A DNA stretch of 27,196 bases from Collinsella sp. Lineage in GTDB: Bacteria; Actinomycetota; Coriobacteriia; Coriobacteriales; Coriobacteriaceae. Position 1 is the stretch's first letter, and each line of letters begins with the position of its first letter. This document shows, in pieces, positions 16,685 through 25,111 of this stretch. The stretch covers positions 1 to 27,196 of the forward strand of contig JAHYYK010000034.1 of assembly GCA_019425005.1 (NCBI GenBank). The letters are read 5' to 3'. A program made the translations under genes and the position numbers. The notes beneath the pieces were generated by a model that made no database searches, was not told where the DNA came from, and saw only the letters and a list, made by a program, of their open reading frames with translations.

Positions 16685-17074
16685 GTGTGTGACACGGCAG
16701 GTGTATCGTTCAGCTACCGCCAGGACGTCAGCTCCACCGTGATACGCTTCGAGCGCCCCGGGGCACAGGCGACGGTCGCGGAAGACGGTGCGGATGCCGA
16801 GCCCAAGACACCCGCGGTCGCCGACGCCGACGCCGCCTGGGGCGCCTCGCTCGGCAAGCTAGGGAAGAGCAAGCGCAAGGCCATGGAACTCGCTGCGGCC
16901 AACGGGACCGTCTCGACGGGCGCGCTCGTCGAGAGCGCCCAAATCACCAGGCGTGCCGCCTCGGCCGCTTTGAAAAGGCTGTCAGAACGGGGGCTGCTCG
17001 AGTGGGTCGGCAAGAACGCGCACGACCCCGGCCAGTTCTACCGCCTTCCGAACGACGATCGTTTCATCTCGTAG
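16685..17074 (+). pseudogene. C-terminal remnant of an AlbA_2-type ATP-binding protein
   Basis: The frame begins VCDTAGVSFSYRQDVSSTVI and RFERPG, which in family members is the end of the ATP-binding region. After an acidic linker comes a winged helix: GTVSTGALVESAQITRRAAS, ALKRLSERGLLEW, then FYRLPN. The AlbA_2 domain and most of the ATP-binding region are missing. The frame begins only 7 bases after the small-RNA terminator and has no ribosome binding site. A different kind of winged-helix regulator remains possible. Confidence 0.55.
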
Positions 17075-17170
17075 CTACCGTGAAGTTCTTCCCGGCTACT
17101 GCGAAGTTCTTCCCAGTAGCCGCCTCGCACCGAGGCTGTTTTGCCGGAGCCGCAGCAGGGTCAAGCCGCC
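17073..17170. repeat. 98-bp repeat, copy 2
   Basis: About 82 of 98 positions match 3685-3782 without gaps. It overlaps the stop codon of the winged-helix remnant. The hairpin is kept: CGGCTACTG pairs with CAGTAGCCG around 12 bases. Within it GAAGTTCTTCCC is repeated at 21-bp spacing. Confidence 0.7.
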
Positions 17171-17280
17171 CCGCGCCTCCACCGTATACCAACCTCCCAT
17201 TTGGCAAGCTGCAACGAAGATGGGGATGCCCAGCATAGATGCGCCCAATGGCGCTGCATCCTACGCGAGAAAGGCCCGCA

Positions 17281-19299
17281 TTGAGAGAATTCAATCACGA
17301 GAGAATCATCTGCTATGACCGCAACGATCTTGCTGCTGGCGCTTTCAGGGAGAGATGCCTCCAAATCATTGAAACAGGGAGCAGTCTTCGAATCAAGACG
17401 ATCAACGACGCGATAGAGGTCCATCAGCTCAAGCTTACCCTCGAAACAATTCCCGAACCGTTCGAAGGAACCGATATCGCCAACGCCATCGAGGTCGCTT
17501 CGAATCTATTCTCGAGCGCTTGCCGCTACGTAAGAGAGAGGCTCTCTTCCTCGAGCATCGTCGAGGTCTACGAGGACATGGAGGTGCAATACGCCGATCA
17601 ATTCTGGGACCTGTTGTGCTCATGCGGTGCGGAGAAGCTAATCTGCGGCGAGAAGCTCAGCGTCCTCCTTTCGCGGCATGTTGAATGCCTGCCCGGCATC
17701 TTGGCGAACAAGAAAATCGTTGGGATGTTCGATGCCGAAATCAGAGAATCCCTGATCGACAACCCGTATTTCTCGGCTGAGCTCCTGATTCGCGAATACG
17801 CGACGAAATCCGGTGATCCCGATGGCATCTTCCTCCCAAAGAGCCTTTCCCAAGACGACTTCGACTCCATAATGGCCGATTACCTCGGCGACCAACGAGC
17901 CAACCCCAATTACGAGGAAGCCCTCTTCAATTGGCCCTCCGGCTCGAGCAAATGCGAGTTCTCCCCATCGCCTCACGTCAAAGTGCAAGCAAAGCGGGCA
18001 TACGATGCCGCCATGGAGACGATGTTCGGGCAAGGCGCCGGGCTCGAATACGGAGCCGGGGTCCGAATCGACCCCGAGCAAGTAGCGTGCAAGGGCATAG
18101 AGCGCGATGGCTTCACATTGATTTACAGCTTTAGCGAGAGATGGCTCGAAAAGTACACCGACCACGCAACCGTCATGAACAACTGCAGGTATCTGCTGGA
18201 CATCGTAGACAACGACGGGTTCATGTCCATGCCCGCGCACGCGCACGAGGAAAGCGGGCTGCTTGCCACGCTGGGGTCGCGCGTGCTGGGCGAATACAGG
18301 ACTAACATGGCTTCGAACATGAGGGAGTCGCTCTCTTATACCGAAGTCGTCGCATACTCGCACTTCCTCGAAAGCCGCGGGGCAAAGCTCGAGCGGGCAA
18401 TCGAATGGGCGTACAACGTCTATTTTGCCGAAGAGTACTCCATCGACGGGTTCACGCTGGCCTTACCGGCCGACGGAGCATCGTGGCTCGACAAATGCAA
18501 GTCGATAGGGCCCGAAATCGAGCGCGCCGCCAAATCCTATTCGATCTATTCGACGGCAGGGCGAATCGACGGGGACTACTTCCCCTACGTAACCTTCAAG
18601 TCGTTTGGCGACCTCAAGGCGCTCTCTGAGCGTAAGTACGCGATCGCCGGCTCCGATTTCGATCAATACGCAACGTCCCTGTTCTCCGACCAGTGCATGC
18701 TGACATACAGGCGCGGGCACGATGACAAGGCGCGGTGCTTCTACGAGCTGATGCGGAAGACCGAGGTCTTCGTTGGCGACTACAACCCGATATACGCCGA
18801 CCTAATTCACCGTCTAATCGACAGCAAACTCGTCTGCATGGACGACGAGACCGAAGCCCTCTCCCCTACGCCCCGCGCAGACTGCCTAAAAGCAGCCTGG
18901 GACAACGGGGCCGTATCCCTCCAAGGACGCGGAAGCGATGGCCTGGCCATCGTCGAAAGCCTCGTTTCGGATGGGATGCTCTCGTATAGCGAGAAACTCT
19001 TCACCCCGGACGAGAGCGCCTATCTCGACTACATGTTCAACGACGCCACGTTTTCCAACTCCCAGGGCCTCCGAAACAGATACGACCACGCGCATTCCCC
19101 AATCGTCGACCCGAACTCAGAAGAATTCCGAGCCGACTACTATCGAATGCTGACCTTGCTTATCGCCGTCACGCTCAAGATCAACGACGAGCTGTCGGCG
19201 ACCACGGGTCGCGGGCACCTCGAAAACTTTGTGGACTGGCCTTATTACGACGAAAGCGTTCTCAATCTTGTCGAAGAGTTGGCCGCGGGAGAAAAGTAG
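17281..19299 (+). CDS. large uncharacterised protein with C-terminal HEPN-like motif
   Basis: I do not recognise this 672-residue protein as a named family. Most of it is mixed alpha/beta without nucleotide-binding motifs, signal peptide or membrane spans. Near the end the stretch FSNSQGLRNRYDHAHSP contains R598-x4-H603, typical of HEPN ribonuclease folds (compare DUF4209-like proteins with LRN...HG), followed by a long hydrophobic helix FRADYYRMLTLLIAVTLKIN. TTG 17281 is preferred because GAGAAAGG precedes it by 6 bases; the in-frame ATG at 17239 lacks a good site. It stands alone between the AlbA remnant and a gene-poor gap. A role as an RNase-type defence effector is inferred. Confidence 0.7.
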   Translation: MREFNHERIICYDRNDLAAGAFRERCLQIIETGSSLRIKTINDAIEVHQLKLTLETIPEPFEGTDIANAIEVASNLFSSACRYVRERLSSSSIVEVYEDMEVQYADQFWDLLCSCGAEKLICGEKLSVLLSRHVECLPGILANKKIVGMFDAEIRESLIDNPYFSAELLIREYATKSGDPDGIFLPKSLSQDDFDSIMADYLGDQRANPNYEEALFNWPSGSSKCEFSPSPHVKVQAKRAYDAAMETMFGQGAGLEYGAGVRIDPEQVACKGIERDGFTLIYSFSERWLEKYTDHATVMNNCRYLLDIVDNDGFMSMPAHAHEESGLLATLGSRVLGEYRTNMASNMRESLSYTEVVAYSHFLESRGAKLERAIEWAYNVYFAEEYSIDGFTLALPADGASWLDKCKSIGPEIERAAKSYSIYSTAGRIDGDYFPYVTFKSFGDLKALSERKYAIAGSDFDQYATSLFSDQCMLTYRRGHDDKARCFYELMRKTEVFVGDYNPIYADLIHRLIDSKLVCMDDETEALSPTPRADCLKAAWDNGAVSLQGRGSDGLAIVESLVSDGMLSYSEKLFTPDESAYLDYMFNDATFSNSQGLRNRYDHAHSPIVDPNSEEFRADYYRMLTLLIAVTLKINDELSATTGRGHLENFVDWPYYDESVLNLVEELAAGEK

Positions 19300-19856
19300 A
19301 TGCGTTGTCGCGTCGCCTCGAAACGGCGGCGGCAACCATCTCTCTGGCAGCGTCCGAAGGATGCACGTTCGGGAAGAACCTTTTCCCAGACCACGCTTAA
19401 TGGCTGTCGGGCGCGAGCTATCGCCAACCAACAAGTCCGCTGGAATTATTCTGGAAGAAATCGCTTCGTTTTGCCGCTGCGTTCAGCACCGATTTACATG
19501 CGTCGCATAAATCGTGGCGCATGGCTCCTCCTTCTAAGCAGTCGGCGGCTATCGCGCCACTTCTAAACACGTGCGGCTATCGGAGAAAACCGCACGTCTG
19601 CTAAAACAGGAGCTCGCCGCAATCCAAGCGCTATGCGACCCCGCTGCCGCAGCTTTACAGGAAACGCGCACTTCAAACACCACCCCACGACATGAATGCT
19701 GCAAATGTCCGAAATGATCGCACGAACGCGACATGAGCCGCGCTCTCCACTTCCCCGCCATGCCAGAACCGCCCATACGCGGCGGGATCGACCCATCCAA
19801 CGCCGGCTCAACAACATGTAAGCAAGAAGCGTGGATATAATCGTCCGCAAAGAACT
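19300..19856. other. gap between convergent genes with possible small ORF
   Basis: No gene is certain here. A short plus-strand frame from GTG 19571 to TGA 19717 encodes VRLSEKTARLLKQELAAIQA and ends HECCKCPK, protein-like but without a ribosome binding site. A perfect 8-bp hairpin ACGTGCGG/CCGCACGT is at 19568-19596. The rest shows no recognisable feature. Confidence 0.3.
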
Positions 19857-21122
19857 TCAGCTCGGCGAGATCGACCCATCGGGCAATGCCGGAGATTGGC
19901 TCCGTCCGCTATCGATGCGATTGGCCGGTTTGAAGCAATGCGGCAACTCACCTTTATACACCCAGCAAAATCTATGCGCAATCTCCACAACGCCCAGAAT
20001 GGCGAGCCTTGCCTCCTCTATCTCGCGTTTCTCCTCGTCGCCGCCCACATCAGAATGTTTGATTTTCTGGAGCCTGTTCCGAGCGCAGGTCATGGATTTG
20101 GCCAGATAGTAATACAAAGTTGCCAGCATCTCGGACCCCTGCTCGTTGCCCTCGATTCTTTCCGGGACAGTGCCTCCACCGTACAGAAAACAAAGGCATT
20201 GCCCCAACTTTGTTGGTCTAATCACCCCATCCTTTCGATATATCGTCGTGTCGTCGGCAAGGCAATTCGTTTCCAACCAGGTCATGGTCTCGTCATCGTT
20301 GGCGAAATCACGAAGCAATCGGTCTATCAGCTCGGTCAGGGAATTGGCAGCCTGAGAAACGCCGTCTTCCGAAACCTGCAAAGCCGTTACAGCACCTCGA
20401 AGCTTTTTAACCAGCGGCTCATCTATAAGCCTTATCCGATTTTCGGCATCAGAATTCAAGTACTTATCGACGCTCTCACGGTCAGGCATAAACCTGCTTG
20501 TGTCAAAGATTGCTACCTGAGAGACCGCCGCATCGACCATGTCGTCCGGCAATTTAGCTAAGACCTTACGGCCGAATTCGTTTTCAAAGTCGATAAGGAG
20601 CTGCAGAAGGCCTATCGGAAGGGGTATCGCCTCCGACAGCTCACGCCTGCTCTGGTCATTCAGGACGTAAAGGGTGTCTTCCCATGCCTTAATCACCGGC
20701 ATAATGCCGCGCAGCATTTGATCCGCAAACACGGTGAGAAACACCAGATCCTCATTGAACGCCATTACGAGCTCAGCTCCATCGGGGCCCAAGACGCGCT
20801 GAAGGTATGTCAAGCCTGCCTTTCTCGAGGAAAACCGCTTCAAAACCTTCAGCGGCGCCTCATCTTTGGCCATGTCGCGCAAAGCCTCGGCTGCGTCGTC
20901 CAGCGTCCTCTCGTCGAAGCGGGAGAAGTACTCCTCCATCTGGGCGTTGGTTAGTCCATCGCCTGATGACAAAGCGATGAGCTTCACCAATCCGACAACG
21001 ACGCCGAATAGGTCGACAATCGGTCGAGGGATGGGTACGCGCCCTTGTTTTTTCACGGGAAGAGACGTATAGGCCCTCAGAAAGCTAGATTCATACCCAT
21101 TCGCCAGTTCGATATCGGTCAA
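19857..21122 (-). CDS. uncharacterised 421-aa protein
   Basis: No family is recognised. The protein is largely helical and soluble: PRPIVDLFGVVVGLVKLIA near residue 40, a long middle part with ADQMLRGIMPVIKAWEDTLY, and DRLLRDFANDDETMTWLE. Towards the C-terminus YYYLAKSMTCARNRLQKIKH has basic and His residues reminiscent of a degenerate HEPN motif (R-x5-H), but this is weak. The TTG start at 21122 follows GGGGGTG by 4 bases; no in-frame ATG lies close. It is convergent with the 672-aa gene and lies just downstream of the RloAB pair on the same strand, 189 bases away, so it could be co-transcribed. Confidence 0.65.
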   Translation of the reverse strand: MTDIELANGYESSFLRAYTSLPVKKQGRVPIPRPIVDLFGVVVGLVKLIALSSGDGLTNAQMEEYFSRFDERTLDDAAEALRDMAKDEAPLKVLKRFSSRKAGLTYLQRVLGPDGAELVMAFNEDLVFLTVFADQMLRGIMPVIKAWEDTLYVLNDQSRRELSEAIPLPIGLLQLLIDFENEFGRKVLAKLPDDMVDAAVSQVAIFDTSRFMPDRESVDKYLNSDAENRIRLIDEPLVKKLRGAVTALQVSEDGVSQAANSLTELIDRLLRDFANDDETMTWLETNCLADDTTIYRKDGVIRPTKLGQCLCFLYGGGTVPERIEGNEQGSEMLATLYYYLAKSMTCARNRLQKIKHSDVGGDEEKREIEEARLAILGVVEIAHRFCWVYKGELPHCFKPANRIDSGRSQSPALPDGSISPS

Positions 21123-21311
21123 GTGGCACCCCCATTCGATGGCTCCTCATGTCGCTAAACGTATATGCACATCAACTGTCGTCGCCTTGCTAGTAACTCG
21201 AATCCTCTTCTTGCCACCTCACGCCCAGCTCGTCGCACAGCTCGCGGCAGCGCTCGTCCGAGGACGAGCCCCTGCGCACCACCTCGAGCACGCGCTCCGC
21301 GACGTTGCTCG

Positions 21312-21959
21312 TCAGGCGGCCCACCGCAACGCGCGGTCCTGGTTGAGGAGGAACTCGGCGCTGGCCGCCACCCCGAAGCGCTCGGACAGGCCGCCGACCG
21401 CGCTGTTGCGCTTCACGTTCATGCCCAGCCGCTCCGATGCCAGCGCCTCGACGAACCTGCGCCTGTTCACGTAGCCGTTCGCGACGATCTCCGCCTCGTT
21501 CGGCACTATGACGTCGCCGAAGGCGCCGTCGAGGTGGAGCAAGAGGAACAGCTCGAAGCTCGGGTACGTCACGGCGACGTCGGCCACGCCCTCGAAGCGC
21601 TCGAGCATGCGCAGGTAGCCCTCCTCGTCGCCCTTGTAGACGTCCGCGTCGAAGAAGACGACCACGCTGTCGGCATCGGGGTCGAAGCCGAACCTGCCCT
21701 CCGCGTCCTCCCTGACGGCGAGCGCGTGCTCCAGCAGCTTGACGGGCGCGGACTGCCCCTTCTCGTCGCCGGTGCGCTCGACGGTCCGCAGCTCTATAAG
21801 CTCCGGGACGTCCATCCTCGCCAGCCTCTCGGCCAGGCCGCTCAGGTACCAGAACTCGGTGTTGGGGCCCTCCCCTATGAAGAAACACCTCGACTTGGGG
21901 CGACGGCGGCCGCCCGACGAGCGCACCGCCCAGGTGCCCAGCGAGTTCAGCGGGGCCAT
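21312..21959 (-). CDS. RloB-family TOPRIM protein
   Basis: The 215-residue product shows the RloB pattern: FFIGEGPNTEFWYL (29-38, with the TOPRIM-type Glu at 35) and VVVFFDADVYKG (99-110, D104-x-D106). RloB proteins are putative TOPRIM nucleases paired with an AAA ATPase, as in AbiL and, with the DUF4435 relative, PARIS. Its ATG follows the rloA stop by one base, indicating coupled translation. The frame ends early at RALRWAA, but the -1 frame continues with GRLTSNVAERVLEVVRRG up to 21190. This suggests a recent frameshift that removed about 40 C-terminal residues. Confidence 0.8.
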   Translation of the reverse strand: MAPLNSLGTWAVRSSGGRRRPKSRCFFIGEGPNTEFWYLSGLAERLARMDVPELIELRTVERTGDEKGQSAPVKLLEHALAVREDAEGRFGFDPDADSVVVFFDADVYKGDEEGYLRMLERFEGVADVAVTYPSFELFLLLHLDGAFGDVIVPNEAEIVANGYVNRRRFVEALASERLGMNVKRNSAVGGLSERFGVAASAEFLLNQDRALRWAA

Positions 21960-21960
21960 G

Positions 21961-23361
21961 CTACTCGCCGCCCAGCTCGAGCGCGGCGCGAGCCCTGGAC
22001 GCGCTGATGACCGGCACCCCGCCGTACCTGCCCTCGAGGTACTTCTTGTTCAGGCGGGCGTCGGAGCGGGCGTCGCCGGCGGCGAAGTCGTCCAGGGGGT
22101 AGAGCCTGGAGGTGCCGTCGGCGCCGCGCTCCACGAACCAGATCTCGTCGCGGCGGAAGTAGTCGTAGCTCATGATGTCGTTCTCGTGCGTCGTGAACAC
22201 CAGCTGGCAGTCGTCGCCCGCGTGCACCTCGTTGAACAGCGACACGAGCTGCTGGGTGAGCATGGGGTGGAAGCTCCTGTTGAGCTCGTCGACGACGAAC
22301 ACCTTGTCCTCGCTGCCGGTGAAGAGGATGTCCATGAAGTCGAACAGGCGCCTCGTGCCGTCGGACTCGTCGCGGAAGTCGAAGTCGAGAAGCGACCCCT
22401 CGTGCCTCGTCTTCAGGATGGTGGCGCGGGGCTCGCCCGTCCCCTTGCGCTCGATGCCGAGGAAGAAGCTGTCGTTTCGCACGGTGAGCACGAAGGAGTC
22501 GTCGCCGCCCTTGGGCGCGTTGGCCTTCAGGAGCTCCCTTATGGTGAGCAAAAGCTCGAGGGGCACGTACTTCTCCAGCTCGTCCATGGCGACCTCCTCC
22601 TTGCGCAGGCCGCTGACGCCCGTGTCGAAGGAGGACAGCACCTCGGCCACCTTCTCAAGAGTGCTCGACTCGGCGTAGTACTCGGTGGAGGAGGCCGGCT
22701 TGCCGGCGCCGATCACCTCGACGCCCGAGCCGAACCAAGAGAAGGCCCGCCCGAACACCGCCAGCGGCGACTCGGGGGGAAACGACCTCGCCGTGCACAT
22801 GTAGGGCAGGAAAAGCCCGGACCCCGTCGACTGCGACTGCGCGTGGAGGAAGTCGTCCACGTAGACGCCGAGCCTCACGCCGTCCTCCGCGGACGCCGCA
22901 GCGCTCGCGCCGCCGCAGTCAAGGGCGTCGGCCCCCTCGCGCAGGAAGAGCGCCCTGGGGCCTCCCTCCAGGGAGTAGAGCCACTCGGAGGTGACCCTCA
23001 GCTCGGAAAGGACGCACGAGAAGCCGTAGTCGAACACCGCGCCCGCCACCTGGAACTGCACGTCGAAGGTGGTCTCGGCCGAGGCGAAACCCTCGCCGCA
23101 GCGACAGTACTCCCTGATGCCGTCCTGGGGCAGGGAGCCCGACAGCACAGCCGCCTTCATGAAGGAGAGGGCCCTGACCAGGTTGCTCTTGCCCGCGGCG
23201 TTGCCGCCGTAGACGACGGCGTTGCGCAGGACCTTGGCCTCCCCCGACGAGGGGCACACGTGGCCCTTGAGCCGGCGGACCTTCGCCGACGACACCATCT
23301 CGAGCGTGACGGGGTCGGCCCCCACGGACCTGAAGTTCTTGAAAGCGAAACGGATGAGCAT
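21961..23361 (-). CDS. RloA-like AAA ATPase (AbiL/PARIS-like)
   Basis: The 466-residue ATPase starts MLIRFAFKNFRSVG, the usual start of AAA_15/AAA_21 (ABC/RecF-type) ATPases. Walker A is GGNAAGKSN at 52-60. Walker B is KVFVVDELNRSFHP, and the His switch VFTTHENDIMS follows. Such ATPases act as sensor or scaffold for a paired TOPRIM protein, here the downstream RloB. The ATG at 23361 is preceded by GGGAGGAGGG at good spacing; longer frames start in GC-rich low-complexity sequence. Transcription should start at the operator-covered promoter at 23424-23459. Confidence 0.85.
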   Translation of the reverse strand: MLIRFAFKNFRSVGADPVTLEMVSSAKVRRLKGHVCPSSGEAKVLRNAVVYGGNAAGKSNLVRALSFMKAAVLSGSLPQDGIREYCRCGEGFASAETTFDVQFQVAGAVFDYGFSCVLSELRVTSEWLYSLEGGPRALFLREGADALDCGGASAAASAEDGVRLGVYVDDFLHAQSQSTGSGLFLPYMCTARSFPPESPLAVFGRAFSWFGSGVEVIGAGKPASSTEYYAESSTLEKVAEVLSSFDTGVSGLRKEEVAMDELEKYVPLELLLTIRELLKANAPKGGDDSFVLTVRNDSFFLGIERKGTGEPRATILKTRHEGSLLDFDFRDESDGTRRLFDFMDILFTGSEDKVFVVDELNRSFHPMLTQQLVSLFNEVHAGDDCQLVFTTHENDIMSYDYFRRDEIWFVERGADGTSRLYPLDDFAAGDARSDARLNKKYLEGRYGGVPVISASRARAALELGGE

Positions 23362-23423
23362 CCTGTCCCTCCTCCCGCGCCGCCCTGGCCGGGTGCGCTC
23401 TCCCTTCTTTTCCAGACGATGGG

Positions 23424-23459
23424 ATTTTACCATTTGACGACTTTTTCGTCAAATGGTAA
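23424..23459 (-). promoter_or_regulatory. rloAB promoter overlapped by a perfect palindromic operator
   Basis: On the minus strand TTGACG (23452-23447), a 17-nt spacer and TAAAAT (23429-23424) form a good sigma-70-like promoter about 63 bases before rloA. A perfect 14-bp inverted repeat, TTACCATTTGACGA at 23427-23440 and its complement at 23446-23459 with a 5-base spacer, covers the -35 box and spacer. A weaker GACGA/TCGTC pair lies at 23472-23486. The position implies repression, though a cruciform or RNA hairpin is also possible. Confidence 0.65.
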
Positions 23460-23574
23460 CATGCGATAAACGACGATTATTTCGTCAGATAGTGTTTTTC
23501 CTTTACAGGGCGACCTCGGAGCACGCGCATGGCAAAACCCTGGGCCGCCCGCAACGGCGAGAGGATCAATCCGA

Positions 23575-23802
23575 ATGACCTCGAGAAACCAGCACGTGAC
23601 CAAGAGGGGCGACGGCTCCTGGCAGGTCAAGGGCGAAGGCGCGAGCAGGGCCTACAGGGTGACACGCACGCAAGCGGAGGCCATCGACATCGCCCGGGGT
23701 GTGACCCGCAACCAAGGCAGCGAGCTCTTCATCCACCGCCCCGACGGAAAGATCCGGGCGCGAGACTCCCACGGACGCGATCCGTTCCCTCCCCAAGGCT
23801 AA
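23575..23802 (+). CDS. DUF2188 small protein
   Basis: The 75-residue protein fits DUF2188: HVTKRGDGSWQVKGEGASRA, then TQAEAIDIARG, a conserved-type GSELFIHRPDGKIR and the ending DSHGRDPFPPQG. Function is unknown; members are small, soluble and frequent beside mobile or defence genes. AGAGGA lies 9 bases before the ATG. It is transcribed away from rloAB, so the inverted repeats in the shared upstream region could also affect it. Confidence 0.8.
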   Translation: MTSRNQHVTKRGDGSWQVKGEGASRAYRVTRTQAEAIDIARGVTRNQGSELFIHRPDGKIRARDSHGRDPFPPQG

Positions 23803-24727
23803 CCCGGCATGCATGCAACCGCAATCTACGGAGGAGAAAGCCGTTGTCAGCGCCGGGCTTAATGAGCCACCGTTTGGCCGAATCAAACTAGCCAACCGCA
23901 GCCAATTCAAAATCGCTGTTACACCAGCGCGGTTGCATTCCAACGCCGTCTCTACTTCGCGCCCTTCGCCACTGATGCCGCTGCCTCGACCGAGAACACC
24001 TCGCACCCCCTCCCGCGGCAGGACGGGCCCTTCATCATGAAGATCGAGCCCGGTCGAACAGCCTGTCCAAGGCGCACAACAGCGCGTCGTCGCCGGTGAT
24101 GAGGCAGGAAGGCTTCACCATGAAGTTGACCGCCTTCTCGTCAAATCGGCAAGGACGCCTTTGGAGCAACATGCCTGGCCAGAAGCCCATGTCGCGTAAA
24201 TAACACGCTCAGCAGCGGAGTCGAGGACCTGCCCGCTGACCGTCGTCCGCCTTCGCTACGTCCTGCCAGTCGAGCAACCATCCCGAGCACACGCCCGCCG
24301 GTCCCATGGCAAGGGGAGCGCTCCTCGCCTCCTCCCCTTGCAACCCCTCCGGCCGGCAACCGCTCATCCGCTGCGGGGGCTGTTGCGCAGGCCTCGTCGC
24401 TGCGGGGCGCACGCGCGACACCTCCACAGATTCCCAGACGGCCTGCGGCCAGATCCGGAAATCGGTGGAGGTGCCGGCCCTGCCGGGCCTTCGCGAATCA
24501 ACCCCTCCCCCTCGTCGTGCCCGCGCACGGCGGCATCCAAGCCGAGCAAGGGGGCCTTGCATCGGCGGCGAGCCGATCGGAATCGGGAAAGTCCGGAAGA
24601 CGGCAACATGCCGTTCGCCGGGACCCGGTGTCCAAAAAGCGCCGGGCAGAGCCACAGAATGGGGACGTCGGCGGCCCGGCGACGCACGAGGCCCGGCTGC
24701 AACAACGACGACAGGAAGGACGCAGCG
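23803..24727. other. gene-poor stretch with several hairpins
   Basis: No reliable gene was found. On the minus strand around 24035-24180 a frame reads DEKAVNFMVKPSCLITGDDA and CALDRLFDRA, possibly a gene fragment. Inverted repeats include GCAAGGGGAG (24309-24318) with CTCCCCTTGC (24332-24341), and a long imperfect hairpin at 24419-24473 with CACCTCCAC/GTGGAGGTG at its base and GGCC-TGC-GGCC at its tip. The part after 24200 is very GC-rich. An unknown structured RNA or degraded mobile-element DNA are both possible. Confidence 0.35.
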
Positions 24728-25063
24728 ATGACGACATACAGGAAGGTGTCCGCGAGGATCGACACCAACCTCAAAGACGAGTTCTCGAAAACCCTCGAGG
24801 GCATTGGCCTGGACTACACTTCGGCGGTCAAGAGCTTCGCCTACCAGCTCGTGCGCAAGAGGGCCATCCCCTTCGAAGTCAGGTCGGTCGGTTTCGAGAT
24901 GTCCGGGAAAACAGCGGTCGCCTCGGTGAGACTGCCGGAGGACGTCGCCGACGGGGCCATGAAGGTGCTCTCGGGCATGGGCATATCGTTTTCCACCGCG
25001 GTCAGGATACTGGCCCTCGAGACCGTCGCGAGCGGCATGATCCCCTTCAGGGCCGGGGAGTGA
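24728..25063 (+). CDS. tandem RelB/DinJ-type antitoxin, no toxin gene
   Basis: The 111-residue protein appears to contain two RelB/DinJ-like ribbon-helix-helix units. Unit 1 is KVSARIDTNLKDEF through GLDYTSAVKSFAYQLVRKR to IPFEVR. Unit 2 is VASVRLPEDVADGA through GISFSTAVRILALETVASG to MIPFRAGE. Single DinJ/RelB proteins are about 80-100 residues with one such unit and dimerise to bind operators and neutralise a YafQ/RelE toxin. Here no toxin gene follows; the gene is closed by a terminator at 25112. AGGAAGG precedes the ATG by about 7 bases. A solitary regulator or orphan antitoxin is inferred. Confidence 0.7.
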   Translation: MTTYRKVSARIDTNLKDEFSKTLEGIGLDYTSAVKSFAYQLVRKRAIPFEVRSVGFEMSGKTAVASVRLPEDVADGAMKVLSGMGISFSTAVRILALETVASGMIPFRAGE

Positions 25064-25111
25064 CATGCATGCCCGTCTGGATCTTGATGCCCAACTCGTA
25101 GGACGTTAGCC

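Noticed and set aside
21165..23469. Long plus-strand frames opposite rloA and rloB
   Set aside because: They are antisense shadows of high-GC genes, with biased composition and no domain features.
23813..24040. Plus-strand 75-codon frame after the DUF2188 gene
   Set aside because: It is proline/arginine-rich at its end, and its start is not preceded by a ribosome binding site. The GGAGGAG nearby lies inside the frame.
24588..24650. GGAAAGTCCGG resembles the first conserved block of RNase P RNA
   Set aside because: The other conserved RNase P blocks are not found at the expected distances, and a full-length RNA would run into the tandem antitoxin gene.
24338..24727. Upstream extension of the tandem antitoxin reading frame
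   Set aside because: The extension is arginine/proline-rich low-complexity sequence in GC-rich DNA, while ATG 24728 has a good ribosome binding site and begins exactly at the domain.
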